DNA of 7,845 nt from UBA3210 sp963648895 (GCA_963648895.1 CAVJGK010000068.1:1-7845), one strand, 5' to 3'. Counted from the first letter of the stretch, positions 1 through 6,834 are shown. Notes: a model not told the origin generated them from the letters alone. Numbers and translations: made by a program.

Positions 1-2
1 GA

Positions 3-269
3 TTAAGACAAGAAAAAATATCTTCATTAAATGATGATATTGATATGTTTATTATTATTGGTTCAAATAAATCTTCCAATACGGATAAATTATATCAAAT
101 CGCAAAAAATAAATATAAAGATGAAGTTAAAGTGATCAAAGTAGAAAATCTTAATGATTTATTAAAATATGATTTATCAGGGATTAAAAAAGTGGCTATT
201 GCCAGTGGAACATCAACTCCATTAAACATTGTTGATGAAATGGAAACTTATTTAAAAGGAGTTAATTAA
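3..269 (+). CDS. ispH: 4-hydroxy-3-methylbut-2-enyl diphosphate reductase, C-terminal end (5' partial)
   Basis: The frame is open from the window edge (position 3) to TAA at 267-269, giving 88 visible residues. IspH is the [4Fe-4S] enzyme that ends the MEP pathway, converting HMBPP to IPP and DMAPP in the cytoplasm. What is visible matches the end of the family: an LRQE stretch (the 'RQEAV' region), then IIIGSNKSSNTDKLY, carrying the conserved Ser-Ser-Asn that binds the substrate diphosphate. Near the end SGTSTPLNIVDEM corresponds to the 'GAS(T/A)P' motif with its conserved Ser. The earlier cluster cysteines lie outside the window. An internal ATG at 45 is not the true start, because the homology begins upstream of it. 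The stop is one base before uppS, so the two genes are almost certainly co-transcribed, and IspH products feed the next enzyme. Confidence 0.93.
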   Translation, partial: LRQEKISSLNDDIDMFIIIGSNKSSNTDKLYQIAKNKYKDEVKVIKVENLNDLLKYDLSGIKKVAIASGTSTPLNIVDEMETYLKGVN

Positions 270-270
270 T

Positions 271-1002
271 ATGGCAAAAAAAGAATTCGTATTAACTAAA
301 CAATGCAATCATATTGCTTTTATTATGGATGGCAATGGTAGATGGGCAAAAAAGAGATTATTACCTCGTCATTTAGGACATAAAGAAGGATGTAAAAGAA
401 TTATTGAAATCGCTCGTGCATGCCAAGAATTTAATATTAAAGCAATGACTTTATATGCTTTTTCAACAGAAAATTGGAATAGACCACAAGATGAAATTGA
501 TCATCTCTTTAATTATTTAGATGCATTCTTTAAAGATAATATTGAAGAATTCCATCAAAAAGAAATTCAAATTAGAGTGATGGGTGATATTTCCAAATTA
601 CCTTTACACACTCAAGAAACATTAAAAGAAGCAATTGAAGAAACTAAAAATTATTCTAAATTTATTTTCAATATTTGTTTAAATTATGGTTCAAGACAAG
701 AAATTGCTTTAGCGAGTAAGAAAATCGCTCAAGACGTAAAAGATAATAAAATTAAATTAGAAGATATTGATGATAAATTATTTGGCCATTATTTATATTC
801 TGATGGATTACCAGAAGTGGATTTAATGATTAGAACTTCAGGTGAACAAAGATTATCAAATTATTTATTATATCAATTAGCGTATGCTGAATTTATTTTC
901 ACACCTACTTATTGGCCTGATTTTAAAAAAGATAATTTAATTGAATGTTTAGAAGAATATTGTACTAGAAATAGAAGATTTGGTGGATTGGAAAATAAAT
1001 AG
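271..1002 (+). CDS. uppS: Undecaprenyl diphosphate synthase (cis-isoprenyl transferase)
   Basis: This 243-residue protein has the usual length for UppS, which adds IPP units in cis to farnesyl diphosphate to make the C55 carrier lipid precursor for peptidoglycan and other wall polymers. The signature HIAFIMDGNGRWAK lies near the N-terminus with the catalytic Asp at residue 20. It is followed by TLYAFSTENWNRP, LNYGSRQEI, and the C-terminal DLMIRTSGEQRLSN with YAEFIF..YWPDF, all in family order. The ATG at 271 follows ispH by one base, and AAAGGAG at 255-261 inside the ispH end serves as its ribosome binding site. The gene ends in TAG and is followed by a hairpin terminator. Its neighbour is ispH rather than the frequent cdsA-dxr-rseP partners. 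Confidence 0.96.
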   Translation: MAKKEFVLTKQCNHIAFIMDGNGRWAKKRLLPRHLGHKEGCKRIIEIARACQEFNIKAMTLYAFSTENWNRPQDEIDHLFNYLDAFFKDNIEEFHQKEIQIRVMGDISKLPLHTQETLKEAIEETKNYSKFIFNICLNYGSRQEIALASKKIAQDVKDNKIKLEDIDDKLFGHYLYSDGLPEVDLMIRTSGEQRLSNYLLYQLAYAEFIFTPTYWPDFKKDNLIECLEEYCTRNRRFGGLENK

Positions 1003-1058
1003 TTTTTATTTGTTTTTATTCTAAAAAAATTAACTTTATTTACATAAATAAATTATTG

Positions 1059-1103
1059 TGCATTTTGAAATGTTGTAAACGCTTTCAAAATGCATTTTTG
1101 TTT
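1059..1103 (+). terminator. Rho-independent terminator of the ispH-uppS operon
   Basis: A 12-bp perfect stem (TGCATTTTGAAA at 1059-1070 pairing with TTTCAAAATGCA at 1083-1094) encloses a 12-base loop. It is followed by TTTTTGTTT at 1095-1103. It lies 56 bases after the uppS stop. The stem is AT-rich and so of moderate strength. Its loop and 3' arm overlap a cre-like site. Confidence 0.75.
1074..1087 (+). promoter_or_regulatory. Candidate cre site (CcpA operator)
   Basis: TGTAAACGCTTTCA matches the Bacillus cre consensus TGWAANCGNTNWCA at every specified position; the reverse complement, TGAAAGCGTTTACA, also matches. It sits in the loop and 3' arm of the uppS terminator, about 10 bases before the proposed -35 of the lipoprotein gene. 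CcpA control of that gene by sugar supply is the simplest inference. A position centred around -54 to -60 would suit activation, but repression is possible. No CcpA gene is in the window. Confidence 0.6.
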
Positions 1104-1134
1104 AAATTTAGTATCTTACAATATATTATATAAT
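1098..1134 (+). promoter_or_regulatory. Likely promoter region of the lipoprotein gene
   Basis: Two overlapping solutions are visible. TTGTTT (1098-1103) lies 18 bases before TATATT (1122-1127), and a perfect TATAAT lies at 1129-1134 without a good -35 at the right distance. Either gives a short leader ending in AAAGGAG (1144-1150). The -35 of the first solution falls in the U-tract of the upstream terminator. Confidence 0.5.
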
Positions 1135-1158
1135 GCAATTGATAAAGGAGAAATATTT

Positions 1159-3486
1159 ATGAAATCAAGAAATTTATTTTTATCTTCTGCAGTTCTATTA
1201 TCAATTTTATTTGTAGGATGTGCTTCTACTTCAAGTGAAAGTAGCCCATCTAGTAACGATTCAACTTCACAAGATGGCTCATCTAGTGGTTCTAGCGTTT
1301 CAAAAGATGAACAAACAAAATTAAATTTAGAAACTTTAAAGAAGAAAGTTAACACCGATATTGACTCACAATTAAAATCAGTCTCTATTGGTCAAACTGT
1401 TACGGATTTATTCACAACTGGTCTTTACGGTAACATTTATTTAACAATGAGTGGTACTTTAAATTATTGTTATGAAGAAGATAGTGTTACTTCAACTGAA
1501 GTTGATTACAATATTTATGATAATGATGTTGCATCATATAAAGCTAAATCATATCAAGAATCTGTTTTATATTATGCAAATAAAAACTATTCATTCCCTG
1601 AAAGTAAGAAGATTGCTGATTATGAAATCACTCAATATTTTGATGATAATAACAAAATGTATTTAGCAATGGAAGATAATTACAATGTTAAAAACTCAGA
1701 CTCTGGGACAACAAGCTATCGTAAAGATTCTTTAGTAGGCCAAGGTTATAAGACATTTAAAGATCAATCTGATTATGTATTAGAAGCAAATGCTGGCTAT
1801 TCAATTCCAGATTTAAATGCTCAATTCTTATCTTACGCAACTGACAAATATTTAGTTGCATCTGAATATGAATTAACAATTGAATCATATGGTGATGGTG
1901 AAGTTGGTGATTCTATCAGTGTTAAATTAACAACAACAGAAGAATCAAGTTTATATACTTTATATCCAAATATTGGTAATTATTATTCAAGTTATTTCTT
2001 AGATGCAAAAGTCGCTCTTTTAACTGAAATTACAGCAGAATTTGATATCACAGAAAATGGATATGAAATTTCTTATATGACAGTTGATGATGCATGCCAA
2101 ATGTTACAAGATCCATATATTGGTTATGAATATACTGGCGCAGATATTGAATCAAAAGGTTTATACCTTTATGAAACAGAAGTCTTCTATGATAAGATCA
2201 AATATAACAAAAATGGTAAAAATGGTGAAAAGAAAGTTGTTGCTGAGATTCCAGGATTAAGTGAGAAGAAAGAAAAAATCAATGAAATTAAGACAAATGC
2301 TGCCGCTATTGATAAGACAGCAACAAAAGGTAAATTAACTCAAACAACAAAACAATATATCGGTGGATTATTATTCTACGGAGAAGATGTTTTATTCGAA
2401 ACAACTTTCGGTGTACCACTAAGCCAATTCAATGGTAGTAAAACATTAACTTCTGAAACTATTCATTATGCAGATGGTTATGTAGTTACTAACGCTCATG
2501 ATGAAAGAAGCCATTACAATTTTGCTTCAACTCCTATTTCATTAGATAGCCTTTATTCTAATAGCGGATTAGTTTATAACGATTGGGGTAAATATCGTTT
2601 AGTCTTTACAGGTTTTAATGCAACAGTACTTAATGAAGGTACAGAAAATGAAAAAACAATTGTATCTTATGACAACACAAAAGGTAAAGTTACAAAATAT
2701 GCAAAAGACGGAAAAACGGTCATTGATACATATAAATGTACATATGATGAAGATACAGAAGTATTTACATTAACAAGTGATACTGATAAAACTAGCGTTA
2801 CATTAACAATTGTTGATGGCAACTTTGTTAGCTCAAATGAAGATGTATTATCAAATTCAAATAAATTTACATTAAAGGATTATGATATTTCAAATGGTAC
2901 AGATGAAAGTTCTTCTTACAGCTATACATCTATCTTAAATGCTGATGCTTCAGGCAATATTAAAGCAAGCATGACATCAGATGATAACCCAGCTTATCAA
3001 TTAGATGATTATACATTATATTCAGCTTCTACATTATCTAACAATGGCTATACAGCTGAATCTTATTTAGCAGGTATCGTTGGTTGTAATACATTACTTT
3101 ACAATTATTTAAATAATTATTATTTAAATGCAGCAAATTCAACTCTAGAATTTGTTGAAAATGCAGACGGTACAACAACTGTTAATATGACTTCAAGTGT
3201 CTCTGGTAAATATGAAGATCTTGCTCAAGCTATTGAAGATACAGAAACTGACTACTGGGATAGATATATGACAGATCCTACTTGTGGTGTTGATGTAGTA
3301 TTAACTGCTACATTAGATTCAAAAGGCAGAGTAACATACTTAGATGTTGAAAGAAAATATATGGGTTATGAAAATTACTCATTAGTAACTTTAGATACTC
3401 CATTTGAATTTGGTAATGTTCATTTTACTCAAACTGTAAGTTATGATGCAGTTGGTAATTATGTAACAAGTTCAACACAAGATTAA
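1159..3486 (+). CDS. Large secreted lipoprotein of unknown function (775 aa)
   Basis: I do not recognise a functional family. The N-terminus is a lipoprotein signal: K2 and R4, a hydrophobic core at about residues 6-19, then LFVGC with the lipidated Cys at 21. Phe at -3 is slightly off the usual L/V/I. A Ser/Thr-rich, low-complexity tether follows to about residue 50. The rest is Tyr-, Asp-, Thr- and Ser-rich, with alternating polar/hydrophobic runs typical of beta-rich extracellular domains, and no catalytic motif is evident. Residues 235-309 and 661-731 look loosely alike, so an internal duplication is possible. The start was set at 1159 because AAAGGAG (1144-1150) precedes it and the signal peptide begins there. 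An in-frame ATG at 1090 lies inside the terminator hairpin and would add 23 non-signal residues. A cre-like site upstream and a terminator downstream make it a single-gene unit, perhaps responsive to sugars. Confidence 0.85.
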   Translation: MKSRNLFLSSAVLLSILFVGCASTSSESSPSSNDSTSQDGSSSGSSVSKDEQTKLNLETLKKKVNTDIDSQLKSVSIGQTVTDLFTTGLYGNIYLTMSGTLNYCYEEDSVTSTEVDYNIYDNDVASYKAKSYQESVLYYANKNYSFPESKKIADYEITQYFDDNNKMYLAMEDNYNVKNSDSGTTSYRKDSLVGQGYKTFKDQSDYVLEANAGYSIPDLNAQFLSYATDKYLVASEYELTIESYGDGEVGDSISVKLTTTEESSLYTLYPNIGNYYSSYFLDAKVALLTEITAEFDITENGYEISYMTVDDACQMLQDPYIGYEYTGADIESKGLYLYETEVFYDKIKYNKNGKNGEKKVVAEIPGLSEKKEKINEIKTNAAAIDKTATKGKLTQTTKQYIGGLLFYGEDVLFETTFGVPLSQFNGSKTLTSETIHYADGYVVTNAHDERSHYNFASTPISLDSLYSNSGLVYNDWGKYRLVFTGFNATVLNEGTENEKTIVSYDNTKGKVTKYAKDGKTVIDTYKCTYDEDTEVFTLTSDTDKTSVTLTIVDGNFVSSNEDVLSNSNKFTLKDYDISNGTDESSSYSYTSILNADASGNIKASMTSDDNPAYQLDDYTLYSASTLSNNGYTAESYLAGIVGCNTLLYNYLNNYYLNAANSTLEFVENADGTTTVNMTSSVSGKYEDLAQAIEDTETDYWDRYMTDPTCGVDVVLTATLDSKGRVTYLDVERKYMGYENYSLVTLDTPFEFGNVHFTQTVSYDAVGNYVTSSTQD

Positions 3487-3497
3487 TTTATAAAGTT

Positions 3498-3529
3498 AAG
3501 ATGGTGAAAAACCATCTTTTCTTTTATTT
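3498..3529 (+). terminator. Rho-independent terminator of the lipoprotein gene
   Basis: An 8-bp stem (AAGATGGT at 3498-3505 with ACCATCTT at 3511-3518) has a GAAAA loop and is followed by a T-rich run (TTCTTTTATTT). It begins 11 bases after the lipoprotein stop codon. Confidence 0.85.
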
Positions 3530-3541
3530 AATAAATAGGAA

Positions 3542-3556
3542 TAGGAATTATTCCTA
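3542..3556. promoter_or_regulatory. Perfect palindrome upstream of the pflA promoter (possible operator)
   Basis: TAGGAAT-T-ATTCCTA is a perfect 7+1+7 dyad ending 7 bases before the -35 of the first pflA promoter. That position suits an activator or repressor site. No regulator is identified, and the AT-rich setting makes some dyads expected by chance. Confidence 0.35.
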
Positions 3557-3563
3557 AAAAGTA

Positions 3564-3592
3564 TTTACAACTTGCAAATCTTGTGCTAATAT
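3564..3592 (+). promoter_or_regulatory. Promoter P1 for the pfl operon
   Basis: TTTACA (3564-3569) lies exactly 17 bases before TAATAT (3587-3592), which is preceded by an extended -10 TG (TGC at 3584-3586). Transcription would begin near 3599, giving a leader of about 100 bases that contains the dyad at 3603-3623. Confidence 0.7.
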
Positions 3593-3602
3593 ATAATTGC
3601 TC

Positions 3603-3623
3603 AATTAGATATATTATCTAATT
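3603..3623. promoter_or_regulatory. Inverted repeat at the P1 start region (operator or leader hairpin)
   Basis: AATTAGATA (3603-3611) and TATCTAATT (3615-3623) form a perfect 9-bp inverted repeat with a 3-base spacer. It lies just after the predicted P1 start, so it could be a repressor site or a 5' stem-loop in the P1 transcript. No U-tract follows, so it is not a terminator. Confidence 0.4.
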
Positions 3624-3628
3624 AAGTG

Positions 3629-3657
3629 TTGATAAATCAAAAAACGTTGAGTATAAT
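3629..3657 (+). promoter_or_regulatory. Promoter P2 for the pfl operon
   Basis: TTGATA (3629-3634) is separated by exactly 17 bases from a perfect TATAAT (3652-3657). Transcription would start near 3664, about 34 bases before the pflA ATG. The -35 lies inside TTGAT-AA-ATCAA, a small dyad, so P2 may be regulated separately from P1. Confidence 0.7.
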
Positions 3658-3697
3658 ATTTACGGTGTTAGGTAAACACAAAAAGAAAGGAAGACTT

Positions 3698-4429
3698 ATG
3701 GTAGGACAAATTCATTCTATTGAAACATTTGGTACAGTTGATGGCCCTGGAATTAGATTTGTTTTATTCGTTAAAGGTTGCCCTTTAAGATGTGCTTATT
3801 GTCATAACCCTGATACTTGGGATCCTCATTCCAACAATCAAATGACACCGGAAGAAGTACTTCAACAAGTCATGAAGTATAAAAACTATTATGGTGAAAA
3901 AGGTGGCATTACAATTAGTGGTGGAGAACCTTTATTACAAATTGATTTCTTAATTGAACTTACTTCTTTATGTAAGAAAAATGGTATCAATACTGCAGTT
4001 GATACATCGGGAATCGTTTATGATGAAGATAATCCAGAATTAATGAAGAAGTTTGATGCTTTACTTCAAAGTGTCGATTTATTCTTACTCGATATTAAAC
4101 AAATCGATGAACAAAAACACATTAAGTTGACCACTAAGTCTAATAAAAATATTCTTAAATTTGCACGTTATTTAGATGCGCATGATAAGAAGATGTGGAT
4201 TAGACATGTATTGGTTCCAGGAATTACAACTGGTGAGGAAGACCTAAGAAAGACTTATGAGTTCATACATTCACTAAAAAATGTTGAAAAAGTTGAAGTC
4301 TTGCCATATCATACTTTAGGGGTACATAAGTATAAAGAACTTGGTATTCCATATCGTTTAGAAGGAGTTGAGCCTCCTACTAAAGAACAAGTACAAATGG
4401 CTAAAAAGATATTAAGGGGTGAAGAATAA
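3698..4429 (+). CDS. pflA: Pyruvate formate-lyase activating enzyme (radical SAM)
   Basis: A 243-residue radical-SAM enzyme, close to the usual PflA length of about 245. It uses a [4Fe-4S] cluster and S-adenosylmethionine to abstract a hydrogen from the glycyl-radical site of PFL. Visible signatures are FGTVDGPGIRFVLFVKGC at the N-terminus, the cluster motif CPLRCAYC (C28, C32, C35) followed by HNPDTW, and SGGEP (GGE at 75-77) for the SAM amino group. Further on are LLDIKQ and the C-terminal EVLPYHTLG. The ATG at 3698 was chosen for AAAGGAAG at 3686-3693 and because the family N-terminus starts there. A GTG at 3626 in frame would lie upstream of promoter P2 and add 24 unrelated residues. It is first in the operon, whereas pflA usually follows pflB. 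Its natural target here would be the small separate radical-domain protein at 6835-7068. Confidence 0.96.
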   Translation: MVGQIHSIETFGTVDGPGIRFVLFVKGCPLRCAYCHNPDTWDPHSNNQMTPEEVLQQVMKYKNYYGEKGGITISGGEPLLQIDFLIELTSLCKKNGINTAVDTSGIVYDEDNPELMKKFDALLQSVDLFLLDIKQIDEQKHIKLTTKSNKNILKFARYLDAHDKKMWIRHVLVPGITTGEEDLRKTYEFIHSLKNVEKVEVLPYHTLGVHKYKELGIPYRLEGVEPPTKEQVQMAKKILRGEE

Positions 4430-4719
4430 TGAGCAAAGGAATTGAAATTATTGAATTCAGTGGCGAAAGCTGCGCTAATTGTTTGACATTGATGCCAATC
4501 TTAAATAGATTAGCGAAAAAATATGATGATGTAAAACTCAGTCATATTGAACTTGATGAAAAGTCAAAAGATATCATTGAAAAATACGAAATCGATCGTG
4601 TTCCAACTACAATGGTATTAAAAGATGGTAAAGAAATCACTAGATGTAGAGGTTTCCAACCAGAAGAAATTCTTGAACTTTGGCTTGATGCAAAAGTCGA
4701 AGAAGCAAGAAATATGTAA
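4429..4719 (+). CDS. Thioredoxin-like protein with CANC active site
   Basis: A 96-residue single thioredoxin fold with no signal peptide, hence cytoplasmic. The redox motif is S-C15-A-N-C18, and the cis-proline loop is RVPTT (Pro59) followed by MVLKDGKE, both at family positions. The usual WCGPC is altered: the Trp before the first Cys is Ser, and the middle pair is Ala-Asn rather than Gly-Pro. That shifts redox potential and partner choice in the family; the direction cannot be read from sequence. The ATG overlaps the pflA stop by one base (TAATG), with AAGGGGTG at 4414-4421 as ribosome binding site, implying translational coupling. Its place between pflA and pflB suggests a reductant for PFL cysteines, for PflA, or for another redox partner under anaerobic growth; this is inference. 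It could instead be a general thioredoxin carried in the operon. Confidence 0.88.
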   Translation: MSKGIEIIEFSGESCANCLTLMPILNRLAKKYDDVKLSHIELDEKSKDIIEKYEIDRVPTTMVLKDGKEITRCRGFQPEEILELWLDAKVEEARNM

Positions 4720-4730
4720 TTTTGGTAATT

Positions 4731-4745
4731 AAGTGTTTAACACTT
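4731..4745. promoter_or_regulatory. Perfect palindrome in the pflB leader
   Basis: AAGTGTT-T-AACACTT is a perfect odd dyad in the 57-base gap between the thioredoxin-like gene and pflB. As RNA it would fold into a 6-bp stem followed by only TTTTA, too weak for a convincing terminator. It may be an operator or an mRNA processing/stability hairpin. A weak TTGGTA-N19-TACAAA pair flanks it, but I do not call a promoter on that basis. Confidence 0.4.
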
Positions 4746-4776
4746 TTACAAATAAAAAAGAGAGGTAAAAATTAGT

Positions 4777-6813
4777 ATGTACAAAAAGTACGAAGCATGG
4801 GAAGGATTCGTTCCTGGCAAATGGTGTGACGATGAAGTTAACGTACGTGACTTTATCCAAAAGAACTATACTCCTTATGAAGGAGATGCAAGCTTCTTAG
4901 AAGGACCAACAGAAGCTACAACTAAACTATGGGAAATAGTTTGTGATTTATCAAAGAAAGAAAGAGAAGCAGGCGGCGTTTTAAAAGCAGATACTGATAT
5001 CATTTCAACAGTTGACTCACATGAACCTGGTTATTTAGACAAGAGCCTTGAAAAAATTGTTGGTTTACAAACAGATGAACCATTTAAGAGAGCTTTAATG
5101 CCATTCGGTGGTATTAAAATGGCTATCCAAGCTAACGAAATGTATGGCTATGAAGTTTCTGATAGAGTAAAAGACATTTTCTCATATAGAAAAACACACA
5201 ACGATGGTGTTTTCGATGCATATACTCCAGAAATGATGGCAGCAAGACATGCTCACATTTTAACAGGTTTACCAGATACTTATGGTAGAGGTAGAATTGT
5301 TGGTGACTATCGTAGAGTTGCTTTATACGGTATCGACTACTTAGTTGAACAAAAAGAATTAGATAAATCTTTAATCGATGGTGAAATGACACCTGATAAG
5401 GTTAGAGATAGAGAAGAAATCTCAGAACAAATCAGAGCTTTAAAGGCTTTAAAACACCAAGCTGAAAGATATGGTTGCGATATTTCAAAACCTGCAACAA
5501 CAGCTAAAGAAGCTATTCAAGCATTATATTTCGGTTACTTAGGCGCAGTTAAAGATCAAAACGGTGCTGCTATGTCAATCGGTAGAAACTCAACTTTCTT
5601 AGATATCTACATTGAAAGAGATATGAAGAAAGGTATCTTAACAGAAAAAGAAGCTCAAGAATTAATGGATCACTTCATTATGAAGTTAAGAATTGTTAAA
5701 TTCATGAGAATTCAATCATACAACGAATTATTCTCAGGCGACCCAACATGGGTTACAGAATCAATTGGTGGTATGGGTGTTGATGGAAGAACTCTTGTTA
5801 CAAAGAACTCATTCCGTGTATTACACACACTTCAAAACTTAGGTCCTGCACCAGAACCAAACTTAACAGTCTTATGGTCAAAATCATTACCAATGGGCTT
5901 CAAGAGATTCTGTGCTGACTTATCAATTAAGACATCTTCAATTCAATATGAATCAGATGAATTAATGAGACCATTAATGGGTGATGACTACTGTATCGCT
6001 TGCTGTGTCTCTTCAATGAGAGTTGGTAAAGATATGCAATTCTTCGGCGCAAGAGCTAACTTAGCAAAATGCTTATTATACGCACTAAACGGTGGTAAAG
6101 ATGAATTATTACTCAACAAGAAAACAGGTCAACCACTTCAAGTTTCACCAACATTCGCTCCAGTTTTAGGCGATGAACCATTAAAATATGACGATGTTAT
6201 CCAAAAATATACAACTATGATGGAATGGTTAGCAGGTTTATATGTTAACACATTAAACTTAATCCACTATATGCACGATAAATATTCTTATGAAGCATTA
6301 GAAATGGGTTTACATGATTCAAAAGTCGGTAGATTCTTCGCAACAGGTATCGCTGGTTTATCATGTGCAGTTGATAGCTTATCAGCAATCAAATATGCAA
6401 AAGTTACACCAATCAGAAATGAATTTGGTATCATCACAGACTTCAAGACAGAAGGCGACTTCCCTAAATATGGTAACAACGATGATAGAGTTGATGAAAT
6501 CGCAGTATGGCTTGTTAAGACATTCATGAATATGATTAAGAAACACTATACATACCGTGAATCTGTCCCAACAATGTCAATCTTAACAATTACTTCAAAC
6601 GTTGTTTATGGTAAGAAGACAGGTAACACTCCAGATGGTAGAAGAGCAGGACAACCTTTAGCTCCAGGTGCTAACCCAATGCATGGTCGTGACCATTCAG
6701 GCGCATTAGCTTCACTTGAATCAGTCGCTAAACTTCCTTATGATTACTCAAGAGATGGAATTTCAAATACATTCTCAATTACTCCATCTTCATTAGGTAA
6801 AGACGAAGACTAA
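4777..6813 (+). CDS. pflB: Pyruvate formate-lyase catalytic core lacking the glycyl-radical domain (split PFL large subunit)
   Basis: PFL converts pyruvate and CoA to acetyl-CoA and formate in anaerobic fermentation. This 678-residue protein matches PFL along its length, with RYGCDISKPATTAKEA, then GAAMSIGRNSTFLDIY and LTVLWS. The active-site IACC follows, with the catalytic pair C409-C410, then GKDMQFFGARANLAK and NTPDGRRAGQPLAPGANPMHGRD. One-piece PFLs are about 740-760 residues. This one stops after DGISNTFSITPSSLGKDED, just where E. coli PflB continues into its C-terminal radical domain. The RVSGY motif is absent here but is encoded next door. The ATG at 4777 follows AGAGAGG (4759-4765). 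Codons are richer in AAC, TTC, ATC and GAC than in ispH, uppS or pflA, a sign of high expression. With the downstream gene it should form a functional two-chain enzyme; alone it would lack the radical glycine. Confidence 0.95.
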   Translation: MYKKYEAWEGFVPGKWCDDEVNVRDFIQKNYTPYEGDASFLEGPTEATTKLWEIVCDLSKKEREAGGVLKADTDIISTVDSHEPGYLDKSLEKIVGLQTDEPFKRALMPFGGIKMAIQANEMYGYEVSDRVKDIFSYRKTHNDGVFDAYTPEMMAARHAHILTGLPDTYGRGRIVGDYRRVALYGIDYLVEQKELDKSLIDGEMTPDKVRDREEISEQIRALKALKHQAERYGCDISKPATTAKEAIQALYFGYLGAVKDQNGAAMSIGRNSTFLDIYIERDMKKGILTEKEAQELMDHFIMKLRIVKFMRIQSYNELFSGDPTWVTESIGGMGVDGRTLVTKNSFRVLHTLQNLGPAPEPNLTVLWSKSLPMGFKRFCADLSIKTSSIQYESDELMRPLMGDDYCIACCVSSMRVGKDMQFFGARANLAKCLLYALNGGKDELLLNKKTGQPLQVSPTFAPVLGDEPLKYDDVIQKYTTMMEWLAGLYVNTLNLIHYMHDKYSYEALEMGLHDSKVGRFFATGIAGLSCAVDSLSAIKYAKVTPIRNEFGIITDFKTEGDFPKYGNNDDRVDEIAVWLVKTFMNMIKKHYTYRESVPTMSILTITSNVVYGKKTGNTPDGRRAGQPLAPGANPMHGRDHSGALASLESVAKLPYDYSRDGISNTFSITPSSLGKDED

Positions 6814-6817
6814 TTTG

Positions 6818-6824
6818 AAAGGAG
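6818..6824 (+). promoter_or_regulatory. Ribosome binding site of the split radical-domain gene
   Basis: A near-ideal AAAGGAG lies 10 bases before the ATG at 6835, between in-frame stops at 6811-6813 and 6829-6831. It shows that the radical domain is translated independently and is not a relic of a broken pflB. Confidence 0.9.
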
Positions 6825-6834
6825 ATATTAAATT

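Noticed and set aside
1090..1158. Longer start for the lipoprotein at ATG 1090
   Set aside because: It lies in the 3' arm of a terminator hairpin, upstream of the likely promoter elements, has no ribosome binding site, and would place 23 residues before a clear lipoprotein signal peptide.
1116..1355. Minus-strand ORF of 79 codons opposite the lipoprotein start
   Set aside because: It is antisense to the signal peptide and Ser-rich region, has no ribosome binding site or family resemblance, and is a shadow.
1472..1666. Plus-strand ORF of 64 codons inside the lipoprotein gene
   Set aside because: It is an out-of-frame overlap with Ile/Leu/Met-rich composition typical of AT-rich shadow frames.
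3629..3640. FNR/Crp-type site TTGAT-AA-ATCAA
   Set aside because: The half-sites match, but the spacer is 2 bases instead of the 4 required by TTGAT-N4-ATCAA, so it is kept only as an unnamed dyad over the P2 -35.
3639..3652. Second cre site around AACG in the pflA leader
   Set aside because: It mismatches the consensus at four fixed positions, including both ends.
3626..3697. GTG start for pflA at 3626
   Set aside because: The extra 24 residues are not part of the PflA family, the codon lies upstream of promoter P2, and the ATG at 3698 has a good ribosome binding site.
4731..4754. Terminator between the thioredoxin-like gene and pflB
   Set aside because: The stem is short and AT-rich with only a brief T-run broken by AC, so it was kept as a palindrome rather than a terminator.
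5132..5392. Minus-strand ORF of 86 codons inside pflB
   Set aside because: It is antisense to a well-conserved stretch of pflB and has no start signal.
6288..6529. Overlapping ORFs on both strands near the end of pflB
   Set aside because: Both are shadows of the conserved pflB frame, with no ribosome binding site or recognisable domain.
6811..6834. Broken pflB pseudogene or sequencing error producing the split
   Set aside because: The gap holds two in-frame stops and a well-spaced AAAGGAG. Both halves are fully conserved in their motifs, and the small ORF starts with a proper ATG. One error would not create this.
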